DNA from: an uncultured Collinsella sp.
GTDB lineage: Bacteria > Actinomycetota > Coriobacteriia > Coriobacteriales > Coriobacteriaceae
Assembly (NCBI GenBank): GCA_958421655.1
Contig: CATZMG010000016.1
Span: 1-34,386 of the forward strand
Direction of reading: 5' to 3'
DNA: 34,386 bases
Shown: one piece after another, positions 1 through 8,548 of the stretch
Position numbering within the stretch: position 1 is the first letter of the stretch
How the letters are laid out: every line of letters starts with the position of its first letter
Translations under genes and position numbers: made by a program
Notes under the pieces: model-generated
Seen by the model: the letters and a program-made list of their open reading frames with translations, nothing else
Databases searched by the model: none
Told to the model about the DNA's origin: nothing

Positions 1-908
1 CTGCCTGCGCCTACGCGGCGCCAGCGATCGAGAAGCACACGGGCGTCGCGGTTTTGGGGAATATCCCCGCCGACGAGGCGTTCTCGCTCGAAAGCCGGCA
101 TCTGGGGCTTGTGACCGCCGACGAGGTCGAGCAGCTCTCCGCGCGCATCGACAAGATGGCCGAGCTGGTGGAAAAGAGCGTCGACATTGACCGCTTGCTC
201 GAAATAGCGGCGACGGCACCCGATATCCGCGAGGAACCTTACCGGTTGGAGCCGATCGCGGGAGCGCGGCCCATCGTCGCCGTCGCGCGTGACGAGGCGT
301 TCTCGTTCTACTACGAGGAGAACCTGCGCGCGCTCGAGGACCTGGGTTGCGAGCTGGCCTTTTTCAGCCCCCTGTGTGATAGCGAGTTGCCCCGGGGGAC
401 AAGCGCCCTCTATCTGGGAGGCGGCTACCCGGAGCTCCATGCGCGGCAGCTCTCCGAGAACGCGCCGATGCGCGAGGCGGTGCGGCGCGCGGTGGAATCC
501 GGCATGCCGACGGTCGCCGAATGCGGTGGGTTTCTGTACCTGCAGCGTGAATTCGCCGATAGCGAGGGTCGGCGCTGGCCTGTTGCGGGCGCCCTTGAGG
601 GCGCAAGCGAGAACGGGGGAAGGCTGTCCCATTTCGGGTACGTGGAGCTCGCTTCCCAACGCGACGGGCTCTACGGGCCGCGTGGCACACGCATCCGCGC
701 GCACGAGTTCCACTACTGGCAGTCCACCTGCCCGGGCGGCGACTTCTGGGCGCAGAAGCCCTGGCGCGACAAGGGCTGGCCGTGCATGACGACCACCCCG
801 TCCCTGGTTGCGGGCTTCCCGCATGTGTACTATCCTGCGAACCCCGACGTTGCGCGCGCGTTCGCGTCTGCCGCAGCGTCGTTCGCAGAGAGGAGACGGT
901 ATGGCTGA
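1..908 (+). CDS. cbiA: Cobyrinate a,c-diamide synthase, 3' part (5' end outside window)
   Basis: This is the C-terminal part of CbiA/CobB, which uses glutamine and ATP to amidate the a and c side chains of (cobalt-)cobyrinic acid in the cytoplasm. The frame is open from the first bases: codons before the TTG at 54 read APAIEKHTGVAVLGNIP, a CbiA core stretch, so the gene continues to the left and 54 is not the start. ESRHLGL ends the N-terminal ATP-binding domain. The class I glutamine amidotransferase domain follows, with YLGGGYPE, the nucleophile motif AECGGFLYL and the catalytic-His region HEFHYW. The stop overlaps the cobT start at 901. Identity is very secure. Only about 302 codons of a protein that is normally about 450 residues are present. 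Confidence 0.95.
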   Translation, partial: ACAYAAPAIEKHTGVAVLGNIPADEAFSLESRHLGLVTADEVEQLSARIDKMAELVEKSVDIDRLLEIAATAPDIREEPYRLEPIAGARPIVAVARDEAFSFYYEENLRALEDLGCELAFFSPLCDSELPRGTSALYLGGGYPELHARQLSENAPMREAVRRAVESGMPTVAECGGFLYLQREFADSEGRRWPVAGALEGASENGGRLSHFGYVELASQRDGLYGPRGTRIRAHEFHYWQSTCPGGDFWAQKPWRDKGWPCMTTTPSLVAGFPHVYYPANPDVARAFASAAASFAERRRYG

Positions 909-2043
909 AGCAACCGAAACCGCGCTTGCCTGTATCCGCGAGGAAGTCGAGCGCACGTTCTCGTCGGCGCCGGGCGCCGTGCTCGAAGCCGCGCTCTCCC
1001 GGATCGCGCCCGCAGACGAGTGCGCCCGCGCCGCCGCGTACGCCGCGTGGGACTCCATCGCGCACCCCTTGGGGGGATTGGGCGACTTTGAAGACGCCGT
1101 CGCGTGTATCGCCGCAGCTCAGGGGAGCGCCGAGGTGGCTGAGTTCCCCCGTGCGCTCGCGGTATTCTTCTCCGACAACGGGGTCGTTGCCGAAGGCGTG
1201 TCGCAAAGCGGGCAAGACGTGACGCGAGCCGTCGCGCGCAACATGTGCGAGGGGGCCACGAGCGCCTGCCGCATGGCGGCGTTCGCGGGTGCCGAGGTCG
1301 TGCCCATCGACGTGGGTATGGCCCGGGGCATAGAAGACGCGCGCATGGTGCGCGCGAACGTGCGGCGGGGGAGCGGCAACATCGCGCATGGCCCCGCTAT
1401 GTCTCGTGATGGGGCCGTGCGCGCGATCGAGGTCGGAATCGCCGTCGCGTACGGGCTTGCCCGCGCCGGCGTGCGCCTTCTCGCCGCGGGCGAGATGGGC
1501 ATCGGCAATACGACCACCTCGGCGGCGGTGGCCGCAGTGCTCATCCGGGCGGACGCGCGGAGCCTCGTCGGGCGCGGCGCGGGGCTCTCGGACGCCTCGC
1601 TCGCGCGCAAGCGCGACGTGGTCGAACGTGCTATCGACACGAACTCGCCCGATCCCGCCGACCCGATCGACGTGCTCTCGAAGGTGGGCGGCTTCGACAT
1701 CGCGGCGATGTGCGGCTTCTACCTGGGGGCCGCCGCCTCGAAGGCGCCGGCGCTCCTCGACGGGGTCATATCCTGCACGGCGGCCCTGTGCGCGGCGCGC
1801 CTGTGCCCCAACGCCTTGGGCTACCTCGTGGGCACCCACGCATCAAGCGAACCCGCAAGCCAGGAGCTCCTTCGCGAGCTCGGCATAAAGGCACCCCTCG
1901 ACGCAGGCATGCATTTGGGCGAGGGCGCGGGCGCCATGGCGTATCTGCCCCTTCTGGATTCTGCGCTGCGCGTGTACCGGGATGGGAAGACGTTCACGGC
2001 GACTGGCATGGCTGCTTACGAGCATTTCGAGGCTGGGAAATGA
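901..2043 (+). CDS. cobT: Nicotinate-nucleotide--dimethylbenzimidazole phosphoribosyltransferase
   Basis: CobT transfers phosphoribose from nicotinate mononucleotide to the lower-ligand base, giving alpha-ribazole phosphate for the cobalamin nucleotide loop. The 380-residue product has the family blocks in order: FFSDNGVVAEGVSQSG, GNIAHGPAMS, GEMGIGNTTTSAAV, GRGAGLSD, and GMHLGEGAGA with the catalytic-base Glu near residue 341. The frame is open further upstream, but ATG 901 is chosen because AGGAG lies at 891-895 and homology begins there. It overlaps the cbiA stop by 8 nt and its own stop overlaps the cobU start (ATGA). It is slightly longer than the roughly 350 residues usual for the family. 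Which base it activates cannot be read from the sequence. Confidence 0.96.
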   Translation: MAEATETALACIREEVERTFSSAPGAVLEAALSRIAPADECARAAAYAAWDSIAHPLGGLGDFEDAVACIAAAQGSAEVAEFPRALAVFFSDNGVVAEGVSQSGQDVTRAVARNMCEGATSACRMAAFAGAEVVPIDVGMARGIEDARMVRANVRRGSGNIAHGPAMSRDGAVRAIEVGIAVAYGLARAGVRLLAAGEMGIGNTTTSAAVAAVLIRADARSLVGRGAGLSDASLARKRDVVERAIDTNSPDPADPIDVLSKVGGFDIAAMCGFYLGAAASKAPALLDGVISCTAALCAARLCPNALGYLVGTHASSEPASQELLRELGIKAPLDAGMHLGEGAGAMAYLPLLDSALRVYRDGKTFTATGMAAYEHFEAGK

Positions 2044-2588
2044 CGGTGACGTTCGTTATCGGCGCCGCCGCGAGCGGCAAGAGCGCCTATGCCGAGTCCC
2101 TGTGCCTCGGGCACGACGGCCCCCGCGTGTACCTGGCAACGATGGAGCCCTTCGGGGAAGAGGGCACCCGCCGCATCGCGCGCCATCGGGCGATGCGCGA
2201 GGGCGAGGGGTTTTCCACCCTCGAGCGCACGCGTGACGTGGGCGCCGCAGTGCCCGGGCTTCCGTGCGGCTGCACGCTTCTTTTGGAGGACGTGGGCAAC
2301 CTGGTTGCGAACGAGCTCTTCGCGGAAGGCGGCTTGTCCCCACGTGACCCCGACGCTGCGGCGCGCGAGGTGCTTGGAGGCATCGAACGGCTCGCTCAGG
2401 CCGCTGCGTATACGGTGGTGGTCTCCGTCGACGTGTTCGCCGATGGGATGCGCTACGATGAGGGGACCGAGGCATGGAGGCGCGCGCTCGCGCGCGTGAA
2501 TGCGGGCGTGGCGGCGCTGGCCGACCGCGCAGTCGAAGTGGTATGCGGGATTCCCGTGTGGATGAAAGGCGAAGGACCTACAAGGTGA
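2040..2588 (+). CDS. cobU: Adenosylcobinamide kinase / adenosylcobinamide-phosphate guanylyltransferase
   Basis: CobU phosphorylates adenosylcobinamide and then attaches GMP, giving AdoCbi-GDP for CobS. The 182-residue product has the N-terminal P-loop GAAASGKS (residues 8-15), the YLATM block, and ARHRAMR, in which His49 corresponds to the GMP-accepting His of characterised CobU. LLLEDVGNLVANELF follows, and the C-terminal GIPVWMKG is also typical. The length is normal. ATG 2040 overlaps the cobT stop in ATGA. Its own TGA overlaps the GTG of cobS. A second, degenerate CobU-like domain is encoded at 3349, so this gene carries the complete activity. Confidence 0.95.
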   Translation: MTVTFVIGAAASGKSAYAESLCLGHDGPRVYLATMEPFGEEGTRRIARHRAMREGEGFSTLERTRDVGAAVPGLPCGCTLLLEDVGNLVANELFAEGGLSPRDPDAAAREVLGGIERLAQAAAYTVVVSVDVFADGMRYDEGTEAWRRALARVNAGVAALADRAVEVVCGIPVWMKGEGPTR

Positions 2589-3352
2589 AGATAGCAGAGG
2601 CAATCGGCGCGGCGTTCGGAACGTTCTCGCGCATCCCCGTCCCGAAATCGGCCTGGACCGATTTCGGGTCAACCCATGCGCTTGCCGCGTTTCCCCTGGT
2701 GGGCCTTGCGGAAGGCTTCCTCATGACGGCGTGGGGACACGTTGCGAACCTGCTCGGCGTGCCCGCGACCATCGTCGCGGCCGTGCTCGTGGCGCTGCCT
2801 GTGGCGGTGACGGGAGGCATCCACCTAGACGGGCTCTGCGACACCTCCGATGCGCTTGCAAGTTGGGCCCCGCGCGAGCGAAAGCTCGAGATCATGCACG
2901 ACCCGCGGGCGGGCGCCTTTGGGGTCATCGGTGTTGTTGTGTACCTTATTCTGCAGTTTTCCCTGTTCACCGCGCTGCCGCTTACGACGGGGGCGTTCCT
3001 CGCGCTTCTGTGCTCGCTCGTGTTCTCCCGCGCGCTTTCGGGGCTCGCCGTAGAATGCTGGCCTGCCGCGCGGGCGGACGGCATGGCCGCGGGGCTCTCG
3101 CCTGCGAAGAAGCGCGCGGAGATCGTCGTGCCGCTTTGCGCTTTCGCTGCTGCTTCGGCTGCAGGGATGGTCGCGTGCGCTCAGGCCGTCGGCGCCCTTA
3201 TAGCGGTGGCGGGGCTTTTGGTGCTCGCGTGGTACCGCCATGTTGCCCTGTCCCGCTTCGGCGGGGTGACGGGTGATTTGGCCGGATGGTTTCTGCAATG
3301 GGCCGAGCTCGCGATGCTTGCCATGCTGGTGGCGGGGGGCATGCTCCTATGA
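2585..3352 (+). CDS. cobS: Adenosylcobinamide-GDP ribazoletransferase (cobalamin synthase)
   Basis: CobS is an integral membrane enzyme that joins AdoCbi-GDP to alpha-ribazole (phosphate) to complete the nucleotide loop. The 255-residue product has the family motif TGGIHLDGLCDTSDAL (usual form GGLHLDGLADT), then MHDPRAGAFGV, and near the C-terminus TGDLAGWFLQWAELAML. Several hydrophobic segments fit a polytopic membrane protein. The start is GTG 2585: it has GAAGGA at 2571-2576, overlaps the cobU stop, and gives the typical KIAEAIGAAFGTFSRIP N-terminus. Its stop overlaps the next start (ATGA at 3349). Identity is secure. Confidence 0.95.
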   Translation: MKIAEAIGAAFGTFSRIPVPKSAWTDFGSTHALAAFPLVGLAEGFLMTAWGHVANLLGVPATIVAAVLVALPVAVTGGIHLDGLCDTSDALASWAPRERKLEIMHDPRAGAFGVIGVVVYLILQFSLFTALPLTTGAFLALLCSLVFSRALSGLAVECWPAARADGMAAGLSPAKKRAEIVVPLCAFAAASAAGMVACAQAVGALIAVAGLLVLAWYRHVALSRFGGVTGDLAGWFLQWAELAMLAMLVAGGMLL

Positions 3353-4350
3353 TTCTCGTGGTAGGTGGCGCGCATTCGGGGAAGAGGACCTTCGTGCGCG
3401 AAAAGCTCGGGTTCGCGGCGGACGATTTCGTCGACGCGGCGCAGCTTGCGGAGGGCGGCGTGCCCGCGGCTTTTGCCGGCCGTGTCGCGTACCGTGCTGA
3501 GGAACTCGTACGCGCGCTCGACGCTGACCGGGCGCTCGAGCGGCTGATCGGCTTCGACGTAGTGATTCTGCCCTTGGTCGGCTCGGGGGTCGTCCCCATG
3601 CGCGCGGAAGATTCCCAATGGCGCGAGCGCGCGGGGCGCCTGGGATGCGCGCTCGCTGCGCGCGCCGACGTCGTCGTGCGCATGACGTGCGGGATACCCC
3701 AGGTCATCAAAGGAAACCTTGACGATGCGCCTCGAGGGACGCAGGGCGTGGGCGCGCCTTTGGAAGTCGTTTTCGTGCGCCATGGTGCCACGGCGGGCAC
3801 GGAAGACCATCGCTACAGCGGGGCGGGCACCGACGAGCCCCTGTCGAGCGCGGGCGAGCGCGCTTTGCGCGACCTCGCGTGCGATCGTGACGCGTTCCGT
3901 GTTTTCACGAGCGGCATGGCCCGCACCGACCAGACGGCGCGCATCCTCTTCCCGAACGCGGACCTTATGGCGTGCCCCGGTCTGCGCGAGATGGATTTCG
4001 GTGACTTCGAGGGGCGAAGCGCCGCCGAGCTTAAAGAGGATGTGCGCTACCGCGCCTGGGTAGACTCCTGGTGCGAGACGCGGTGCCCGCATGGCGAGGG
4101 CAAGAGCGATTTCACCCGCCGCGTCGTCGCGGCGTTTCGGGAGGCGTGCGAATCGGAGCGCGCCCAGGGGAGTGGGCGCGCCGTCTTCGTCGTTCACGCG
4201 GGTACCGTGAAAGCACTGCTCTCCGAGCTAGCTGTCCCGAAAATGGGATACTTCGACGTGCATACCGAGCCGGGCGGCGCATGGGCTGCCACCTGGGATG
4301 GGCGCTGCCTTCGCGACGTTCGCCCCGCTTCGGGGGGCGATGCTCGGTGA
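3349..4350 (+). CDS. Fusion of CobU-like P-loop domain and alpha-ribazole phosphatase (CobC-like)
   Basis: This 333-residue protein has two domains. Residues 1 to about 125 resemble CobU: P-loop GGAHSGKR (6-13), a GSGVVPM block and CGIPQVIKG. The His used by CobU for guanylylation has no obvious counterpart, so a full CobU cycle is doubtful. Residues from about 138 to the end form a histidine phosphatase domain: VRHGAT (catalytic His145), PLSSAGERAL, LREMDFGDFEG (Glu214) and VVHAGTVKAL (His283). The second half is expected to act as CobC, removing phosphate from alpha-ribazole phosphate or a cobalamin-phosphate intermediate. ATG 3349 overlaps the cobS stop; the stop overlaps the cbiB ATG by one base. 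Similar short CobU-like proteins occur beside CobC in clostridia. The role of the N-terminal half is unknown. Confidence 0.88.
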   Translation: MILVVGGAHSGKRTFVREKLGFAADDFVDAAQLAEGGVPAAFAGRVAYRAEELVRALDADRALERLIGFDVVILPLVGSGVVPMRAEDSQWRERAGRLGCALAARADVVVRMTCGIPQVIKGNLDDAPRGTQGVGAPLEVVFVRHGATAGTEDHRYSGAGTDEPLSSAGERALRDLACDRDAFRVFTSGMARTDQTARILFPNADLMACPGLREMDFGDFEGRSAAELKEDVRYRAWVDSWCETRCPHGEGKSDFTRRVVAAFREACESERAQGSGRAVFVVHAGTVKALLSELAVPKMGYFDVHTEPGGAWAATWDGRCLRDVRPASGGDAR

Positions 4351-5324
4351 TGACGATTCTTGCCGTCGCCGCCGGGTTCGCGGCCGACCTTGCCTTCGGC
4401 GACCCGCGCTGGCTTCCCCATCCCGTCGTCGCCATGGGGCGCGCGATCACGTGGGCCGAAGGCCGCCTGCGGGGCGCATTCCCGCAAACGTCCGCGGGCA
4501 TGCGCGCCGCAGGGCTTGTGCTCGCCGTGGCGCTTCCGCTTGCGTGTGGGCTTTTGACCTGGGGAATCCTGCATCTTTGCGGCATGGTTCACCCCGGCTT
4601 GCGCTTCGTGGCCGAGGCATGGGCGAGCTATCAGATTCTCGCGGCATGCGAGCTGCGCCGCCAGAGCCTGGCCGTGGCCCGCGCGTTCTCGAAGGGCGGC
4701 CTTGTCGCGGCGCGCGAAGCCGTCGGGCTCATCGTGGGACGCGACACGTCTGTTCTCGACGAGCAGGGCGTCGCGCGCGCCGCCGTGGAAACGGTAGCGG
4801 AGAATGCGAGCGACGGCGTCATCGCGCCGCTTTTCTACCTTATGATCGGGGGTGCGCCCTTGGGCATGGCGTACAAGGCGGTGAACACGCTCGACAGCAT
4901 GGTGGGCTACAAAAACGCGCGATACATCGACTTCGGCTGCGCCTCGGCGCGCCTCGACGATGCGGTGAACTGGATTCCCTCGCGCTTATCGGCCCTGCTC
5001 ATGATCGCCGTGTGCCCGATCGTCGGGCTCGACGCGCGCGGGGCGGCGCGCATCTGGCGCCGCGACAGGCGTCGCCATGCGAGCCCGAACGCGGCGCAGA
5101 CCGAGTCAGCGTGTGCAGGCGCGCTCGGGCTGTGCCTGGCAGGACCCGCGGTGTATTTCGGCAAGCTCGTTGAGAAACCGACGATAGGCGACGCGTCCCG
5201 CGAAATCGAGTGGGGCGACATCGCCCGGGCGACAAGGCTCATGCTCGCCGCGTCCGTATGCGCGCTCGTCGTCTTCGGCGCCGCGCGCGCGGCGGTCGTG
5301 CTCGCCGTGGGGGCGATGGTATGA
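4350..5324 (+). CDS. cbiB: Adenosylcobinamide-phosphate synthase
   Basis: CbiB is a membrane protein that condenses adenosylcobyric acid with aminopropanol (phosphate) to form adenosylcobinamide (phosphate). The 324-residue product has DPRWLPHPVVAMGRAI near the N-terminus, then the hallmarks VGRDTSVLDE, VETVAENASDGVIAPLFY, NTLDSMVGYKN and DDAVNWIPSRLSALL. Hydrophobic segments lie at both ends and in the middle. ATG 4350 shares one base with the upstream TGA; a GTG three bases earlier is possible. The stop overlaps the cobD start (ATGA at 5321). Its neighbour cobD supplies the aminopropanol-phosphate that this enzyme consumes. Confidence 0.95.
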   Translation: MTILAVAAGFAADLAFGDPRWLPHPVVAMGRAITWAEGRLRGAFPQTSAGMRAAGLVLAVALPLACGLLTWGILHLCGMVHPGLRFVAEAWASYQILAACELRRQSLAVARAFSKGGLVAAREAVGLIVGRDTSVLDEQGVARAAVETVAENASDGVIAPLFYLMIGGAPLGMAYKAVNTLDSMVGYKNARYIDFGCASARLDDAVNWIPSRLSALLMIAVCPIVGLDARGAARIWRRDRRRHASPNAAQTESACAGALGLCLAGPAVYFGKLVEKPTIGDASREIEWGDIARATRLMLAASVCALVVFGAARAAVVLAVGAMV

Positions 5325-6544
5325 GGGAAGACCACGCCGCGCCCCGAGCTGCTGGGGGAATCCTGCGCGCCCGTACGCATGGGGGCAGCTCGCAATCGCT
5401 CGGCATCGCTTGCGAAGGGGGCGCCTCCGATCTCATTGACTTCTCGGTGAACGTGAATCCGGCAGGCCCCTCGCCGCGCGCCGTCGCCGCAGCTTGCAAG
5501 GCGCTTTCTCGAATCGACGCCTACCCCGATAGGGAAAGCCGCGCCCTCGTTCGCGCCCTAGCGCGCGCCCAGGGCATTCCCGAAGATACTATCGTCTGCG
5601 GCGCGGGCGCGTCCGACATCATCTGGCGGCTCGCCGCGGCGGTGCGCCCGAAACGCATCGTCGCGTGCGCGCCGACGTTCTCTGAATATGCGGAGGCGGC
5701 ATCGTACTACGGCGCATGCGTGCAGGAGTTCCCGCTCTCCGAAGCGGACGACTTCGACGTGCCCGCCTCCTTCGCCCGCGCGATCGAGGGGCCGGGAGAC
5801 GTGGCGTACCTCTGCAATCCGAACAACCCGACGGGGCGCCTCGTCGACCCCCGCGTGATCGATGCCGCGGCTTGCCGCTGCGAGCAGGTGGGCGCGCTGC
5901 TCGTCGTGGACGAGTGCTTCCTCGGATTTGCGCCCGACGCCTGCGAAAGGAGCGTGGCCGCACGCGCCGCGTGTTCGCGCCATGTGGCCGTGCTCTCCGC
6001 GTTCACCAAGCTCTACGGAATGGCGGGGTTGCGGTTGGGATATCTGATCAGCGGAAACGCACAACTCATCGAGGGGATTCGCCGGGCGGGGCAGGCGTGG
6101 CCCGTCTCCTCGGTCGCCGAGGCCGCGGGCATCGCCGCCCTTGAAGACGTCGAATACGTCTCGCGCACGCGCGATGTATTGGCGGGCGAGCGAGCGTGGC
6201 TTTCCCACGAGCTCTCCTCGCTCGGGCTTTTCGTCGTGCCGTCGGATGCGAACTTCCTTTTAGTCCGCACGCCGGCGAAAGACATCCCCGAGCGCCTGTA
6301 TAAACAGGGGGTTTTGGTCCGCACGTGCGACTCGTTTTCGGTACTGTCCCGTTTCTGGTGCCGCGTCGCGGTGCGCACGCGCAAGGAGAACGCCCGGCTT
6401 GCGATGGCGTTCAGTCGCGCGCTTCGGGCGGAAGGTGCATCGGGCGAAGGCGAACCCGACGAACGGGGCGGCGCTTCTTGCAGCGGCGCTATGGCGGGCG
6501 CGGATGGCCGAGGCTCGGCGAAGGAGGTCGATACCCGTGGGTAG
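5321..6544 (+). CDS. cobD: L-threonine-O-3-phosphate decarboxylase (PLP-dependent, CobD family)
   Basis: CobD decarboxylates L-threonine phosphate to (R)-1-amino-2-propanol phosphate, the linker of the nucleotide loop. The product is a class I/II aminotransferase-fold protein of 407 residues. It shows HGGS near residue 25, DFSVNVNP, CNPNNPTG, VVDECFLGF, and SAFTKLYGMAGLRLGY with the PLP-binding Lys near residue 230. Histidinol-phosphate aminotransferase shares this fold, but the DFSVNVNPAGPS start and the position between cbiB and cobQ favour CobD. Residues from about 369 onward are a low-complexity Gly/Ala/Glu tail beyond the usual end of the family. That stretch overlaps the ribosome-binding site and start of cobQ. 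No threonine kinase gene is in the window. Confidence 0.9.
   Translation: MREDHAAPRAAGGILRARTHGGSSQSLGIACEGGASDLIDFSVNVNPAGPSPRAVAAACKALSRIDAYPDRESRALVRALARAQGIPEDTIVCGAGASDIIWRLAAAVRPKRIVACAPTFSEYAEAASYYGACVQEFPLSEADDFDVPASFARAIEGPGDVAYLCNPNNPTGRLVDPRVIDAAACRCEQVGALLVVDECFLGFAPDACERSVAARAACSRHVAVLSAFTKLYGMAGLRLGYLISGNAQLIEGIRRAGQAWPVSSVAEAAGIAALEDVEYVSRTRDVLAGERAWLSHELSSLGLFVVPSDANFLLVRTPAKDIPERLYKQGVLVRTCDSFSVLSRFWCRVAVRTRKENARLAMAFSRALRAEGASGEGEPDERGGASCSGAMAGADGRGSAKEVDTRG
6521..6528 (+). promoter_or_regulatory. Strong Shine-Dalgarno that fixes the cobQ start
   Basis: AAGGAGGT lies 8 bases before the GTG at 6537 and inside the end of cobD. The open frame runs back to 6399 with several ATG codons, but none has such a site. 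This argues for the GTG start. Confidence 0.8.
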
Positions 6545-8036
6545 GGCGAAGCCCATCATGATCCAGGGCACCATGTCGAACGCGGGGAAGAGCCTGCTTG
6601 CGGCGGGGCTGTGCCGTGTGCTTTCGCAGGACGGCCTGCGTGCGGCTCCCTTCAAGAGCCAGAACATGTCGCTCAACAGCGGTGTCACGGCCGATGGGCT
6701 CGAGATGGGGCGCGCCCAGATCATGCAGGCCGAGGCGTGCGGCATCGCGCCCGACGTGCGCATGAACCCCATCCTGCTCAAGCCCGAAAGCGACCACCGA
6801 AGCCAGCTCATCGTGGCCGGCAAGGCGCAGGGAGCCTTCGCTGCGAGGGACTACTTCGCGCGAAAGAAGGCGCTCATGCCGCAGATTTTGGAGGCGTTCG
6901 ATTCGCTCGCGGAGGAAAACGACGTCATCGTCATCGAGGGCGCCGGCAGCCCCGTCGAAATCAACCTTGCCGAAAACGACATCGTCAACATGGGGCTCGC
7001 GCGCGCCGTGTCCTCCCCCGTGCTGCTCGCGGGCGACATAGACCCAGGCGGGGTGTTTGCCCAGCTCTACGGCACGGTCGCGCTCTTTGCACCCGAGGAC
7101 CGCGCGCTTTTGCGGGGGCTTGTGGTGAACAAGTTCCGCGGCGATGTGGAAATCCTGCGCCCGGGTTTGGCCCCGCTCGAGAAGATGTGCGGGGTTCCCG
7201 TCGTGGGGGTCGTGCCGTATCTCACGCTCGACTTGGACGACGAGGACTCGCTCGCGCCGCGCCTATCTGCCCGCGAGGCGCGCGGCGTCATCGACGTCGC
7301 CGTCGTGCGCCTTCCGCATCTGTCGAACTTCACCGACTTCGACCCGCTTTCGCGCGTGCCCGGCGTGGGCGTGCGCTATGTTTCCTCGACGACCGATCTG
7401 GGCCGACCCGACCTGGTGGTGCTCCCCGGCTCGAAGACCACGCTCGACGACGCGCGCTGGCTTGCGGCTAGCGGCATCGGAGCCTGTGTACGCGCGCTTT
7501 CGGGCGCGGGCACGCCGGTGCTCGGCATATGCGGAGGCTACCAGCTTTTGGGAGACGAGCTTTCCGACCCGCACGGCAGGGAAGGCGCTGGCACCGCGCG
7601 CGGCCTCGGGCTCATCCCTGCAAGTACGGTGTTCAAGGAGGAAAAGCGCCTCGCCCAGTCGGAGCTTCGCATCACGGGCGCCCAAGGCGCGTTCTCGGTG
7701 TGGAACGGCATGACGGCGCGCGGGTACGAGATTCACGACGGCGAAACGACCGTCTCCTGCGCCCCCGCGGGCACGATTGGCGGCAATCCAGAAGGCGCGG
7801 CCTGCGGAAACGTGTTCGGAACCTATCTCCACGGCCTGTTCGACGAACCGGGGGTGGCGCTTGCCCTCGCGCGCTCGCTTGCGCGCATGCGCGGCCTGCC
7901 CGAGAGCGTCGTGGGTGCTGCGGGCGCGGCGTCCGCGGCCGATCACCGTGCGCGCGAGTTCGACCGCCTGGCCGACGGCGTGCGCGGGGCGCTCGACATG
8001 GAGTATGTCTACCGCATTATCGAGGAGGGCGTATGA
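6537..8036 (+). CDS. cobQ: Cobyric acid synthase
   Basis: CobQ/CbiP amidates the b, d, e and g side chains of adenosylcobyrinic acid a,c-diamide using glutamine and ATP. The 499-residue product has the usual length. The N-terminal dethiobiotin-synthetase-like domain shows MIQGTMSNAGKS, FKSQNMSLNS and NPILLKPESDHRSQ. The C-terminal glutamine amidotransferase domain shows VLGICGGYQLLG (nucleophile Cys about 332), GYEIHDGET and GTYLHGLFD. The chosen start is GTG 6537, supported by the strong ribosome-binding site and by homology starting at once after it. It overlaps the end of cobD by 8 nt; its own stop overlaps the cobA start (ATGA). Confidence 0.95.
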   Translation: MGRAKPIMIQGTMSNAGKSLLAAGLCRVLSQDGLRAAPFKSQNMSLNSGVTADGLEMGRAQIMQAEACGIAPDVRMNPILLKPESDHRSQLIVAGKAQGAFAARDYFARKKALMPQILEAFDSLAEENDVIVIEGAGSPVEINLAENDIVNMGLARAVSSPVLLAGDIDPGGVFAQLYGTVALFAPEDRALLRGLVVNKFRGDVEILRPGLAPLEKMCGVPVVGVVPYLTLDLDDEDSLAPRLSAREARGVIDVAVVRLPHLSNFTDFDPLSRVPGVGVRYVSSTTDLGRPDLVVLPGSKTTLDDARWLAASGIGACVRALSGAGTPVLGICGGYQLLGDELSDPHGREGAGTARGLGLIPASTVFKEEKRLAQSELRITGAQGAFSVWNGMTARGYEIHDGETTVSCAPAGTIGGNPEGAACGNVFGTYLHGLFDEPGVALALARSLARMRGLPESVVGAAGAASAADHRAREFDRLADGVRGALDMEYVYRIIEEGV

Positions 8037-8548
8037 TCCACGTGTATCATGGCGACGGCAAAGGCAAGACCACGGCGGCGATGGGCCTCGCCCTTCGCAT
8101 GCTCGCCGCAGGCCGCCGCGTCGTCGTCGTGCAATTCCTGAAAGACGGCGAAAGCGGGGAGGCGCGCCTGCTCGCCGAGCATTTCGGCGTGCCCGTGTTC
8201 GCGGGGAAGGTGTCGGACAAGTTTACCTGGTCGATGACGTCGGAAGAACTTGCCGCGACGTGCGAGCTGCACGATGGGAACCTCGCTTCTGCGCTCGCCG
8301 AGCTCGAGGGCGCTCAGGAGGGGCTGCTCGTGCTCGACGAGGCGCTCGACGCGCTTTCGAAAGGGCTTGTCGACGAGGCTCTCGTGGACCGCGCGCTCGA
8401 TATGTCCGCGCGCGGCGTTGAAGTAGCGCTCACCGGGCGTGCGCCTTCCCGCAAGATCGTGGAGAAGGCCGACTACATAACCGAGATGCGGTGCGAGAAA
8501 CACCCCTATGCTCAGGGGATATGTGCAAGGGAAGGAGTGGAGTACTAG
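8033..8548 (+). CDS. cobA: Cob(I)yrinic acid a,c-diamide adenosyltransferase (CobA/CobO type)
   Basis: This ATP:corrinoid adenosyltransferase forms the Co-C bond by moving the 5'-deoxyadenosyl group of ATP to cob(I)alamin precursors. The 171-residue product begins MIHVYHGDGKGKTTAAMG, the characteristic P-loop (about residues 7-14). It then shows VVVVQFLKDG, LLVLDEALDAL (Walker B-like), LTGRAPSRKI and a C-terminal EMRCEKHPYAQGI. This is the CobA/CobO/BtuR family, not PduO or EutT. ATG 8033 overlaps the cobQ stop, and the gene ends directly against the cbiC start. Confidence 0.94.
   Translation: MIHVYHGDGKGKTTAAMGLALRMLAAGRRVVVVQFLKDGESGEARLLAEHFGVPVFAGKVSDKFTWSMTSEELAATCELHDGNLASALAELEGAQEGLLVLDEALDALSKGLVDEALVDRALDMSARGVEVALTGRAPSRKIVEKADYITEMRCEKHPYAQGICAREGVEY

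Noticed and set aside
364..1839. A - strand frame of 491 codons opposite cbiA and cobT
   Set aside because: It is Arg/Ala/His-rich with no domain, lies opposite two well-defined cobalamin genes, and is a base-composition artefact.
5321..6544. Histidinol-phosphate aminotransferase (HisC) as the identity of the cobD gene
   Set aside because: The fold is shared, but the N-terminal motif and the position between cbiB and cobQ fit CobD. No his genes are nearby.
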